This document shows, piece after piece, positions 21,912 through 30,112 of a DNA stretch of 40,371 nucleotides (positions are counted from its first letter, which is position 1; the number at the start of each line of letters is the position of its first letter). The notes under the pieces are model-generated. The model worked only from the letters and a program-made list of their open reading frames with translations, made no database searches and had not been told where the DNA came from. Source of the stretch: SIG636 sp045537905 (GTDB taxonomy: Bacteria > Bacillota > Clostridia > Oscillospirales > CAG-382). The stretch is taken from positions 1 to 40,371 of the forward strand of contig JAZSQJ010000076.1 in the NCBI GenBank assembly GCA_045537905.1, read 5' to 3'. Both the position numbers and the translations under genes were made by a program.

Positions 21912-23000
21912 ATGTCTAACAAATTGGAAGAAGCAAGAAAGATAATAAACGAGGTAGACGCCAAAATGGCAGAGCTTTTCGTTAAGCGGATGAAGGCGGT
22001 GGAGCTGGTTTTTCAGCACAAACAGCAGTTTGGGCTGCCTATTCCGGACCGGAAGAGAGAGGACGCCGTTATTGAAAGGAACTCTGCCTTGGTAGAGGAC
22101 AGCGTCCTTAAGGAGTACTACATCGATTATTTGAAGCACCTTATGTCCGTGTCCCGTGCATATCAATACCGTATGCAAAAGGGCTTGAAGGTAGCCTACA
22201 GCGGTGTTGAGGGTGCCTTTGCCCACATAGCCGCAGGCAGGATTTTTCCTGACGGCAACAGGGTTTCCTACAGCGACTTCAAGGCGGCGTACGACTCGGT
22301 TTTGAAGGGTGAGAGCGACGTGGCAGTGCTTCCCATTGAAAACAGCTATGCAGGTGAGGTAGGTCAGACTATGGACCTTATATTCTCGGGCAGTCTGTTT
22401 ATCAACGGTATTTACGAGCTTAACATCCATCAAAACCTGCTTGGCTTACCCGACGCTACCGTAGAGGACATCAAAAGGGTAACAAGCCATCCCCAAGCCC
22501 TTAGCCAGTGCCGCGATTATATAAAAATGCGTGGCTTTGAAACGGAGGAAGGGGGCAACACCGCTCTGGCGGCAAAGACCGTTGCCGAGACTAAGGACAA
22601 AAGCCTTGGTGCCATTGCCAGCGTGGAGACCGCAGAGATATACGGTCTTAAGGTGATAGAAGCCAACGTTAACAAAAGCGGTGAGAACACCACCCGTTTT
22701 GCGGTGCTTTCCAAGGTTAAGGCAAACACCGCCTCCCTCACAAGCACTGTTCTGATGTTTACCGTCAAGCACGAGGCCCTGTCTCTTGCCACTGCTATAG
22801 ACATAATCGGACGGCACGGCTACAATATGACCGCGCTGAGAAGCAGACCTATGAGAAAGCACTCCTGGCAGTACTATTTCTACGTAGAGATAGACGGCAG
22901 CACGGACGGCGAAAACGGCATAGGAATGCTGGAGGAGCTGGATAAGGTGTGTGACAACCTTAAGGTGGCAGGCACCTTTACTCCACACGCTGAGATATAA
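21912..23000 (+). CDS. pheA: bifunctional chorismate mutase / prephenate dehydratase (P-protein)
   Basis: Converts chorismate to prephenate and then to phenylpyruvate. The 362-aa protein has an AroQ-type chorismate mutase helix bundle (about 1-85), a prephenate dehydratase domain (about 92-275, with YSGVEGAFAH, PIENSYAGEV and the catalytic TTRF motif), and a C-terminal ACT domain (about 283-358). The ACT domain has ALRSRPMRKHSWQYYFYV in place of the usual ESRP-type motif, which is typically involved in Phe feedback. It starts 17 bp after aroF. Confidence 0.94.
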   Translation: MSNKLEEARKIINEVDAKMAELFVKRMKAVELVFQHKQQFGLPIPDRKREDAVIERNSALVEDSVLKEYYIDYLKHLMSVSRAYQYRMQKGLKVAYSGVEGAFAHIAAGRIFPDGNRVSYSDFKAAYDSVLKGESDVAVLPIENSYAGEVGQTMDLIFSGSLFINGIYELNIHQNLLGLPDATVEDIKRVTSHPQALSQCRDYIKMRGFETEEGGNTALAAKTVAETKDKSLGAIASVETAEIYGLKVIEANVNKSGENTTRFAVLSKVKANTASLTSTVLMFTVKHEALSLATAIDIIGRHGYNMTALRSRPMRKHSWQYYFYVEIDGSTDGENGIGMLEELDKVCDNLKVAGTFTPHAEI

Positions 23001-23011
23001 AGGGGATTACC

Positions 23012-24016
23012 ATGACTATTACTATGAATTTGGGCAAGGACAGCTATGATATCCTTGTAGAGCGTGGCGTATTATCCAAGGTAAAGGAGCTGCTTAACCT
23101 TAACAGGCGTGTGCTGGTGGTAACGGACACAGGCGTTCCTGCCGAGTATGCGAAGGCGGTTGCGGCGGCTTCTAAGGAAGGAGTAATATGCACCGTTGAG
23201 CAGGGAGAAGGCTCCAAGAGCCTGCCCGTATTTGGAAAGCTGCTGTCCGCTATGCTGGGTCACGGTTTTTCACGGAAGGACTGCGTGGTTGCGGTAGGCG
23301 GCGGCGTGGTTGGAGACCTGGCAGGCTTTGCGGCATCCGCCTATATGAGAGGCATTGATTTTTACAACGTACCCACCACCCTGCTCTCCCAGATAGACTC
23401 CTCCATAGGCGGAAAGACTGCCATCAATATGGACGGCGTAAAGAACGTTGTGGGTGCCTTTTATCAGCCGAAGAAGGTGCTTATCGACCCCGAGCTGTTG
23501 AATACCCTGCCCCAAAGGCAGATATCAAACGGTCTTGCAGAGGCGGTGAAGATGGCGCTTACCTCGGACAGAGAGCTGTTTGACGTCTTTGAAAGCAAGG
23601 ACGTAAATAAGAATCTTGATGAAATAATTATCCGCTCCCTTAACGTAAAAAAGAACGTGGTAGAAAAAGACGAAAAGGAAGCGGGACTGCGTAAGATACT
23701 GAACTTTGGGCACACCGTAGGCCACGGAATTGAGGTCAGCACAGAGCTGTACCACGGCGAGAGCGTTGCCCTTGGAATGCTTCCTATGTGCGGGGAGGAA
23801 ATACGCCCCCGAGTGATAGAGGTGCTTAAAAAGTGCGGTCTTTACCGTGAGATAGACTATGACTGGGCAAGGATTGCCGAGGCGGCGTTCCACGACAAGA
23901 AGGCAGACGGCGGTACCGTTACCGTAACAAGGGTAAACCGGGTAGGAAGCTTTATTCTTACGGAAATGGAATGTGATGAGGTTATTAAGCTGGCAAAGGC
24001 TTGCCTGAAAGGTTGA
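23012..24016 (+). CDS. aroB: 3-dehydroquinate synthase
   Basis: Second shikimate step, DAHP to 3-dehydroquinate, NAD- and metal-dependent. The 334-aa protein has GGGVVGDLAGFAASAYMRG, the VPTTLLSQIDSSIGGKTAIN motif, and metal-binding HGESVALGM with a second His motif LNFGHTVGHGIE. Normal length. It lies 11 bp after pheA in the same operon. Confidence 0.96.
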   Translation: MTITMNLGKDSYDILVERGVLSKVKELLNLNRRVLVVTDTGVPAEYAKAVAAASKEGVICTVEQGEGSKSLPVFGKLLSAMLGHGFSRKDCVVAVGGGVVGDLAGFAASAYMRGIDFYNVPTTLLSQIDSSIGGKTAINMDGVKNVVGAFYQPKKVLIDPELLNTLPQRQISNGLAEAVKMALTSDRELFDVFESKDVNKNLDEIIIRSLNVKKNVVEKDEKEAGLRKILNFGHTVGHGIEVSTELYHGESVALGMLPMCGEEIRPRVIEVLKKCGLYREIDYDWARIAEAAFHDKKADGGTVTVTRVNRVGSFILTEMECDEVIKLAKACLKG

Positions 24017-24021
24017 GTAAA

Positions 24022-25110
24022 ATGAAAAACACGTTTGGAAGCAGCGTGGCTGTTACACTCTTTGGTGAAAGCCACGGAGAATATATAGGGGCAGTTATCG
24101 ACGGACTTGCCCCGGGCATAGAAATAAACCGGGAATATATAAGCCATATGCTTACCTTGCGTCGTCCCGAGGGTAAAATTTCTACCCCCAGAAAAGAAAA
24201 GGACGAGTATAAAATCGTAAGCGGTATAGTTGGGGACAAAACCACGGGCACGCCCCTTACCATCCTTATCCCTAACGAAAACCTTAAAAGCGGAGACTAC
24301 TCTGAGGTGAAAACCCTTGCCAGACCCTCCCACGCCGATTACACCGCAGAGTGTAAGTATCACGGCTATCAGGACAGCCGTGGAGGCGGACACTTCAGCG
24401 GCCGTATTACGGCGGCGTTGGTTGCGGCAGGCGCCGTATGCAGGTACGCATTGGAGCAAAAGGGTATTTATATCGGCACCCACCTTAAGCGTTTGGCAGG
24501 CGTTTCGGACAGGGAGCTTGGTGAGCTTTATGCTGACATAGGCATCCTTAACCAAAAAACCTTTGCCGTGCTGGACGAGGAACAGGGCGAAAAAATGCGT
24601 GAGGCTATCCTCAGGGCGGCATCGGAGGGTGACAGCGTAGGCGGTGTCCTTGAGAGCGCCGTTATCGGTATGCCTGCAGGAGTGGGCGAGCCTTGGTTTG
24701 ACACGGTGGAGAGTATGCTGTCCCATATGATGTTTTCCATTCCTGCCGTTAAGGGTGTTGAGTTTGGGGCCGGCTTTGCTATCTCCGATATGCGCGGCAG
24801 TGAGGCTAACGACCCCATAGGCATTAAAGACGGAAAGGTACTTACCGCTACCAACAACAACGGCGGTATCAACGGAGGCATTACCAACGGTATGCCCATA
24901 ATATTCCGTACCGCAATCAAGCCTACGCCAACTATTTTCAAGCCCCAGCAGACGGTGGACTTTAAGACTATGACGGAGGCAGTGCTAATACCTAAGGGCA
25001 GACACGACCCGGCCATCGTTCACCGTGCAAGGGTGGTACAGGATGCGGCAACGGCAATAGTGCTTTGCGATGCCCTCGCCCTGAGATACGGCACGGACTG
25101 GCTGAAATAA
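24022..25110 (+). CDS. aroC: chorismate synthase
   Basis: Last shikimate step, EPSP to chorismate, requiring reduced FMN. The 362-aa protein has FGESHGEYIGAVIDG near the N-terminus, the RRPEG and STPRKEKDEY segments, and SRGGGHFSGR (about 116-125), with a C-terminal GRHDP motif. ATG 24022 gives the usual N-terminus; the upstream TTG at 24001 lies inside aroB and is rejected. Five bases separate the aroB stop from this ATG. Confidence 0.96.
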   Translation: MKNTFGSSVAVTLFGESHGEYIGAVIDGLAPGIEINREYISHMLTLRRPEGKISTPRKEKDEYKIVSGIVGDKTTGTPLTILIPNENLKSGDYSEVKTLARPSHADYTAECKYHGYQDSRGGGHFSGRITAALVAAGAVCRYALEQKGIYIGTHLKRLAGVSDRELGELYADIGILNQKTFAVLDEEQGEKMREAILRAASEGDSVGGVLESAVIGMPAGVGEPWFDTVESMLSHMMFSIPAVKGVEFGAGFAISDMRGSEANDPIGIKDGKVLTATNNNGGINGGITNGMPIIFRTAIKPTPTIFKPQQTVDFKTMTEAVLIPKGRHDPAIVHRARVVQDAATAIVLCDALALRYGTDWLK

Positions 25111-25131
25111 CGGATAAGCAGGAAACTGAAG

Positions 25132-26379
25132 ATGAAAAAATACGGATGCATAGGCAAGAAGCTGACCCATAGCTTTTCCAAGGATATCCACGGTCAGCTT
25201 GCCGACTATAACTATGAGCTGATAGAGCTTAGCGAGGAAGAAATACGCCCCTTTTTTGAGAAAAAGGACTTTGAGGCGGTTAACGTTACCATCCCCTACA
25301 AGCAGACCGTTATCCCCTATCTTGACGAGGTTAGCGAGATTGCAAGGCGGATAGGTGCGGTAAACACCGTGGTAAACAAAAACGGAAGGCTTTACGGCTA
25401 CAACACCGACTACTACGGGATGAAGGCGCTTATAGAGCGTATCGGACTTAGCCTTGAGGGTAAAAAGGTGCTTGTTCTGGGCACAGGGGGCACCGGCAAA
25501 ACGGCAAGAGCCGTTGCCGCCGATATGGGTTCGGCGGAGATTTTGACGGTAAGCAGAAGAAAAAGCGAGGAGTATATTACCTATGATGAGGCTATAGAGC
25601 TTCACGCTGATGCAGAGCTTATTATCAACACAACCCCCTCGGGTATGTACCCCGACTGTGGCTCCAAGCCTATAGATATTACCCCCTTCGTCAGCCTTGA
25701 GGGTGTGGTTGACGTGGTGTACAACCCCCTTTGCACCGGTCTTGTGCTGGACGCCAAGGCAAGAGGGATAAAGGCAGAGGGCGGCTTGTATATGCTGGTA
25801 ATGCAGGCGGTGGTTGCGGTAGAAAGGTTTTTGGATACAGAGATAAAAAAGGAAACCGCCGACCGTGTGTTTGCCTCCGTCCTTGCCGCTAAGGAAAACG
25901 TAGTGCTTACGGGTATGCCCGGCAGCGGGAAAAGCACGGTAAGCAGGCTTCTTAGCTTAGAGGGCTTTGAGCTTATTGATACCGACGCCGAGATAGAAAA
26001 GCGTTGCGGCTGTACCATAAGGGAGTTTGTTACCGCCAAGGGTGAAAAAGCATTCCGCAACCTGGAGAGCGAGGTTGTAAAGGACGTCTCTTCCAAGGCT
26101 TGCCGCATTATAGCAACGGGGGGCGGCGTGGTAATGCGAGAGGAAAACGTAAGAAGCCTTAAGCAAAACGGCAGGCTGTTTTTTATTGACGCACCCCTGT
26201 CCAGACTGCAGGCAACCTCGGACAGACCCTTTTCCAATACCGAAGACAAGCTGGCAAGACTGTATGCCGAAAGGATAAACACCTACAAAAGCACCGCCGA
26301 CGTAACCGTTCCCGATATGGAAACGGCAAAAGAGGAAGCAGACTACATTTTAGCTAAACGAATGGAGCTGATACAGTGA
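25132..26379 (+). CDS. aroEK: shikimate dehydrogenase - shikimate kinase fusion
   Basis: Two consecutive steps in one chain of 415 aa. Residues 1-about 248 are AroE: Ser14/Ser16 (LTHSFSKDIHG), catalytic Lys57 in NVTIPYK, NTDYYG (Asp93), and a dinucleotide loop GTGGTGKT (117-124). Residues about 254-415 are AroK: Walker A GMPGSGKS (261-268), DTDAEIEKRCG, FRNLESEV and ATGGGVV. The order dehydroquinate dehydratase, AroE, AroK makes these neighbouring activities. The NADP loop reads like a P-loop where the family usually has GAGGAARA. No frameshift is visible at the junction. Confidence 0.94.
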   Translation: MKKYGCIGKKLTHSFSKDIHGQLADYNYELIELSEEEIRPFFEKKDFEAVNVTIPYKQTVIPYLDEVSEIARRIGAVNTVVNKNGRLYGYNTDYYGMKALIERIGLSLEGKKVLVLGTGGTGKTARAVAADMGSAEILTVSRRKSEEYITYDEAIELHADAELIINTTPSGMYPDCGSKPIDITPFVSLEGVVDVVYNPLCTGLVLDAKARGIKAEGGLYMLVMQAVVAVERFLDTEIKKETADRVFASVLAAKENVVLTGMPGSGKSTVSRLLSLEGFELIDTDAEIEKRCGCTIREFVTAKGEKAFRNLESEVVKDVSSKACRIIATGGGVVMREENVRSLKQNGRLFFIDAPLSRLQATSDRPFSNTEDKLARLYAERINTYKSTADVTVPDMETAKEEADYILAKRMELIQ

Positions 26380-26804
26380 GGATTTTTGTTATAAACGGCC
26401 CTAATCTTAATATGCTGGGCATAAGGGAGCCTGACCGCTACGGCAAGGAGACCTATGCCGACCTGACCGCAAAGATAGAAAAGCATTGCAGGGAAAAGGG
26501 CGTAGAGGTAGAGCTTTTCCAGTCCAACCACGAGGGCGACCTGGTGGATATGATACAAAAGGCTTACGGCAAGGCAGACGGAATAGTTATTAACCCCGGT
26601 GCCTACACCCACACCAGCATCGCTTTGCTGGATGCGGTCAAGGCGGTAAGCATTCCCACCGTGGAGGTGCATATCTCCAAGGTGGAGGAAAGGGAGGACT
26701 TCCGTCAGATAAGCTATATAAGGCTTGCCTGTGTTAAAACCGTAACGGGTCACGGCACGGACGGATACCTTGAAGCTATAGATTTTTTAACCGAGGGGAA
26801 ATAG
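26376..26804 (+). CDS. aroQ: type II 3-dehydroquinate dehydratase
   Basis: Third shikimate step, by the small dodecameric type II enzyme. The 142-aa protein has NGPNLNMLGIREPDRYG with the catalytic loop Arg/Tyr, QSNHEGDLVD, the INPGAYTHTS active-site region and VEVHISKVEEREDFR. The start is GTG at 26376, overlapping the aroEK stop (GTGA), so translation is coupled. Confidence 0.96.
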   Translation: MRIFVINGPNLNMLGIREPDRYGKETYADLTAKIEKHCREKGVEVELFQSNHEGDLVDMIQKAYGKADGIVINPGAYTHTSIALLDAVKAVSIPTVEVHISKVEEREDFRQISYIRLACVKTVTGHGTDGYLEAIDFLTEGK

Positions 26805-26805
26805 T

Positions 26806-28008
26806 ATGAAAGCCACGTTCAAGCCCTGCCTTCTTAAGGGGACCGTAAGCGCTCCCCCATCCAAAAGCATGGCGCACAGATACCTGATAGGGGCGGCTTT
26901 GTCAGGTCACAAATGCACCCTTACGGGGGTGGATTACAGCGAGGACATCCTTGCCAGCATAGACTGTCTGAGGGCATTGGGTGCCACGGTAAGCACCGAC
27001 GGGGATGCCGTAACGGTAGACCCAAAAAGCTTTATGCAGGCGGAAAGCCCTGTTCTGGAATGCCGTGAAAGCGGCAGTACCCTACGTTTTTTTATACCCC
27101 TTGCTTTGTGCCTGGGTAAGACCGTTACCCTCCGTGGCAGTGACAGGCTTTTTGAAAGACCCCTTGGCGTATACGAGGAGCTTTGCCGTGACAGGGGCTT
27201 TAGCTTTAATAAAAATAAAAGCTCCCTTACCCTTTGCGGCAGACTGGAAAGGGGAGCCTACAGGCTCCGCGGTGACGTAAGCAGTCAGTTTATTACGGGC
27301 TTGATTTTTGCCCTTGTGTATTTAGGCGGAGACTCCTCCATAGAAATAATACCCCCCTTTGAAAGCAGGTCTTATATTGACCTGACCCTGTCGGCGCTTA
27401 AGTCCTTCGGCGGTAACGTGTCCTTTACCGAGGAATACAAAATAGAGATAAAGGCGTCCTCAATGCACGCCTTTTCGGGGGGCGTCGAGGGCGACTATTC
27501 AAACGCCGCCTTCCTTGACGCCTTTAACTGCATAGGCTCTGAGCTTAGGATAGAAAGCTTAAACCCTGCCAGCCTGCAGGGTGACAGGGTGTACGCCGAC
27601 TATTTCAGGCAAATTTCGGCAGGTACCCCAAGGCTTGATATTTCCGACTGTCCCGATTTGGGGCCCGTGCTTTTTGCCCTTGCCGCTTTGAAGAACGGCG
27701 CCGTGTTTACAGGCACGGACAGGCTTAAAGCCAAGGAAAGCGACCGAGGTGCCGCTATGCACGAGGAGCTTTTTAAGCTTGGAGGCGGTCTTATTTTCGG
27801 GGAAAACCTTATTACCGTACCCAAGCAGGAGCTAAGCTATAGGGGACAGCCTCTAAGCGGACATAACGACCACCGCATAGTTATGGCTATGTCGGTAATC
27901 CTGTCAAAAACAGGAGGCAGCATTGAGGGTGCCGAGGCGGTAAGAAAAAGCTACCCCCATTTTTTTGAAGATATAAAACGGCTTGGAGCAGAGGTAGAAT
28001 TAGTATGA
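26806..28008 (+). CDS. aroA: 3-phosphoshikimate 1-carboxyvinyltransferase (EPSP synthase)
   Basis: Sixth shikimate step: shikimate-3-phosphate plus PEP gives EPSP. The 400-aa protein has APPSKSMAHR (about residues 16-25), ECRESGSTLRFFIPL (about 85-99), GDVSSQF and a C-terminal GHNDHRIVMAMS. It is slightly shorter than the 425-430 aa common in the family but has all the segments. It starts 1 bp after aroQ; its end overlaps tyrA by 4 bp. Confidence 0.96.
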   Translation: MKATFKPCLLKGTVSAPPSKSMAHRYLIGAALSGHKCTLTGVDYSEDILASIDCLRALGATVSTDGDAVTVDPKSFMQAESPVLECRESGSTLRFFIPLALCLGKTVTLRGSDRLFERPLGVYEELCRDRGFSFNKNKSSLTLCGRLERGAYRLRGDVSSQFITGLIFALVYLGGDSSIEIIPPFESRSYIDLTLSALKSFGGNVSFTEEYKIEIKASSMHAFSGGVEGDYSNAAFLDAFNCIGSELRIESLNPASLQGDRVYADYFRQISAGTPRLDISDCPDLGPVLFALAALKNGAVFTGTDRLKAKESDRGAAMHEELFKLGGGLIFGENLITVPKQELSYRGQPLSGHNDHRIVMAMSVILSKTGGSIEGAEAVRKSYPHFFEDIKRLGAEVELV

Positions 28009-28862
28009 TAGTAGACGTTAGCAAAAAGATACTTATTGTTGGTTTGGGACTTTTGGGCGGAAGCTATGCAAGGGTGCTTAAGCGTTTTGGCTTCCACATC
28101 AGCGCCATCACCCTTGAACAAAGCTCTATAGACTACGCCCTTAAGGAGAAGATTATAGACGAGGGCTCTACCCGTCTTGACGAAAGAATAATAGGGGAGG
28201 CAGACCTTATTATATTTGCCCTGTATCCCCACGTGTTTGTGGAATGGATAAAGGAAAACCAATCACTGCTTAAAAGCGGCGCCCTTATCACCGACGTAAC
28301 GGGCGTTAAGCGCAGCATAGTGTACCGGATACAGGATATGCTGCGCCCCGACGTGGAGTTTGTTGCCGCCCACCCTATGGCAGGACGTGAGGTGTCGGGG
28401 GTGGAAAACAGCACGGACAAGCTGTTTTTCGGTGCAAACTATATAGTTACACCTACGGAAAAGAACACCGCCGAGGCGGTGGAAACCTGTATGGAGCTTG
28501 GCAGACTCCTTGGCTTTTCCAACGTAACCTCCCTGTCCCCCGAGGAGCACGACGAGATGATAGGCTTTCTGTCTCAGCTTACCCACTGCATCGCCATCAC
28601 TCTTATGACCTGCAACGATAAGGAGGATATGGAAAAATTTACGGGCGACTCCTTCCGTGACCTTACCCGCATTGCCCGTATTAACGATTTGATGTGGAGC
28701 GAGCTGTTTGTGGCTAACAAGGACGTGCTTTTAGAGCAGATGGATATGTTTATCCACAAATTTAACGAACTGAAGGCTATGCTGGAGAAGGAGGACGTTG
28801 ACGGTATGAGAGAGATGATGCGGCATTCCACCCAGCGCAGAGCACTGTTTGACAAGAAGTAA
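28005..28862 (+). CDS. tyrA: prephenate dehydrogenase
   Basis: Tyrosine branch: prephenate to 4-hydroxyphenylpyruvate, NAD(P)-dependent. The 285-aa protein has a Rossmann motif LIVGLGLLGGSYARVLKRFG, AAHPMAGREVSGVENS, the LTHCIAITLM helix and SFRDLTRIA. No ACT domain is present, so feedback may differ from longer TyrA proteins. Its ATG overlaps the aroA stop (ATGA). With pheA in the same operon, both branches from prephenate are covered; an aminotransferase is not present. Confidence 0.94.
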   Translation: MIVDVSKKILIVGLGLLGGSYARVLKRFGFHISAITLEQSSIDYALKEKIIDEGSTRLDERIIGEADLIIFALYPHVFVEWIKENQSLLKSGALITDVTGVKRSIVYRIQDMLRPDVEFVAAHPMAGREVSGVENSTDKLFFGANYIVTPTEKNTAEAVETCMELGRLLGFSNVTSLSPEEHDEMIGFLSQLTHCIAITLMTCNDKEDMEKFTGDSFRDLTRIARINDLMWSELFVANKDVLLEQMDMFIHKFNELKAMLEKEDVDGMREMMRHSTQRRALFDKK

Positions 28863-28874
28863 GGAGCAAAGCAG

Positions 28875-29339
28875 ATGATAAGACCGGCTACAGAGAAGGA
28901 CATACCAAAGCTTGAGGAGCTGCTGTCTCAGGTTGACCTTATCCACCACCGGGGCAGACCTGATATATTTAAGGTGGGCAAAAAGTACTCTGCCAAGGAG
29001 TTGGAGGAGCTGTTAAAGGACGAAGGCAGGCCTATTATTGTTTCGGTAGACGAAAATGACGAGGTAATGGGATATTGCTTCTGTATTTTTACACAGCATA
29101 TTAATAACTCTGTGCTGACGGATATAAAGACCCTTTATATCGACGACCTTTGTGTGGACGAAAAGCTTCGTGGCAGGCATATAGGCAAGGAGCTGTACGA
29201 GGCGGCAGTAAAGCTGGCTAAAGACAGCGGATGCTACAACCTGACCCTTAACGTATGGAGCTGTAACCCCTCTGCAATGAGGTTTTACGAAGCCCAAGGG
29301 CTTGCGCCCCAAAAGGTATGCATGGAAACGGTGCTGTAA
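28875..29339 (+). CDS. GNAT-family N-acetyltransferase
   Basis: A 154-aa acetyl-CoA-dependent acyltransferase of unknown substrate. The acetyl-CoA-binding motif A is visible as LCVDEKLRGRHIGKELYEAA (about residues 93-112), followed by the LNVWSCNPSAMRFYEAQGL segment that closes the fold. It lies 12 bp after tyrA behind AAGGAG and before the operon's terminator, so it is co-transcribed with the aromatic genes. A link to aromatic metabolism is only a suggestion from position. Confidence 0.85.
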   Translation: MIRPATEKDIPKLEELLSQVDLIHHRGRPDIFKVGKKYSAKELEELLKDEGRPIIVSVDENDEVMGYCFCIFTQHINNSVLTDIKTLYIDDLCVDEKLRGRHIGKELYEAAVKLAKDSGCYNLTLNVWSCNPSAMRFYEAQGLAPQKVCMETVL

Positions 29340-29367
29340 AAGCCTCCGTAACAATTTCCCAACAGTC

Positions 29368-29394
29368 AAAAACCGCCCGTGCCGGGCGGTTTTT
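29368..29394 (+). terminator. terminator of the aromatic operon
   Basis: AAAAACCGCCCG pairs with CGGGCGGTTTTT around a 3-nt loop, followed by AATTTA. A strong rho-independent terminator 28 bp after the GNAT stop. Confidence 0.9.
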
Positions 29395-29399
29395 AATTT

Positions 29400-29700
29400 A
29401 CTCCATTATCACGAACAACGAAACGAAACAAGCGACCGATAGTAGCCCCACCGCCCCATCAAAACCACAACGCCGTCCTTAACCGTCACCACGGCGGGAG
29501 ATAAACCCCCGCCCTACGGTTAATATGTCTCGCCCTTACAAAACCCAAACGGTATACAAACCGTCACGAAACGCTTGTAAGGTTCATAACAAAACACGAT
29601 AAAACGAGGGGTTATATCGTAGGGCGATGGCTTCGGGGTCCCCGCCACGAACGAAGAGAGTGGTGGGGTAAACTTCTGCCGCCGTAGCAACGATTATAGA
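29400..29700. other. gene-free stretch with small hairpins
   Basis: No frame here looks like a gene. It holds a GGCGGG/CCCGCC hairpin (29493-29513) and a CCCCGCCAC / GTGGTGGGG hairpin (29640-29668) whose loop GAACGAAGAGA recurs at 32999-33009. Confidence 0.6.
29640..29668. repeat. constant-loop hairpin, copy 1
   Basis: Arms 29640-29648 and 29660-29668 (CCCCGCCAC / GTGGTGGGG) around the loop GAACGAAGAGA. The second copy at 32990-33016 has the same loop but different stem bases that still pair. Confidence 0.65.
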
Positions 29701-29704
29701 CGGC

Positions 29705-29962
29705 ACCGCAAATTGTGATGAAACGTGACGGTTTATCACGGACGGCACCGCAAATTATGATTAAACGGAACGGTTTATTTGTAGGGACAAACCGTCCTCG
29801 ACGGTCCTAAACGTAACGGGTAAATTATACCCGCCGATTTTAACGAAAACGCCTTACGGGATGTTTTGACAACAAATTATTACGATACGTATTTTATGTT
29901 TTGGGTTATGTTTTTTATGTACGCTACACTTAGGACCGTCGAGGACGCCGGTCCCTACACGG
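29705..29962. repeat. dispersed 41-bp tandem repeat and GGACCGTC elements
   Basis: Two units of ACCGCAAATT(A/G)TGATNAAACG begin at 29705 and 29746, the same 41-bp period as at 7230. An inverted GTAGGGACAAACCGTCC.. element follows (29781-29810), and a direct GGACCGTCGAGGACGCCGGT copy lies near 29934. No gene is supported in 29701-30040. Confidence 0.7.
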
Positions 29963-30045
29963 TGCTTAGCGTTATGCCCAATCATAACCCACACGGCGGA
30001 GCAAGCGGCACCGCAACGAACCGTTATATATTCAATCACCCAAGA

Positions 30046-30087
30046 AAAAGAAAGCGTTACGGACCGACGTCCGCAACGCTTTCTTTT
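30046..30087 (-). terminator. terminator of the GHL10 gene cluster
   Basis: AAAAGAAAGCGTT (30046-30058) pairs with AACGCTTTCTTTT (30075-30087), with CGGAC/GTCCG inside. On the minus strand TTTCTTTTTCTTG follows. It lies 26 bp after the stop of the last GHL10 gene. Confidence 0.8.
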
Positions 30088-30112
30088 ATAAGGTTTTATA
30101 ACAAGGCTTTTA

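Noticed and set aside
25480..25505. Second kinase domain in AroEK suggested by GTGGTGKT
   Set aside because: Its position matches the dinucleotide-binding loop of AroE, and no other kinase motifs surround it.
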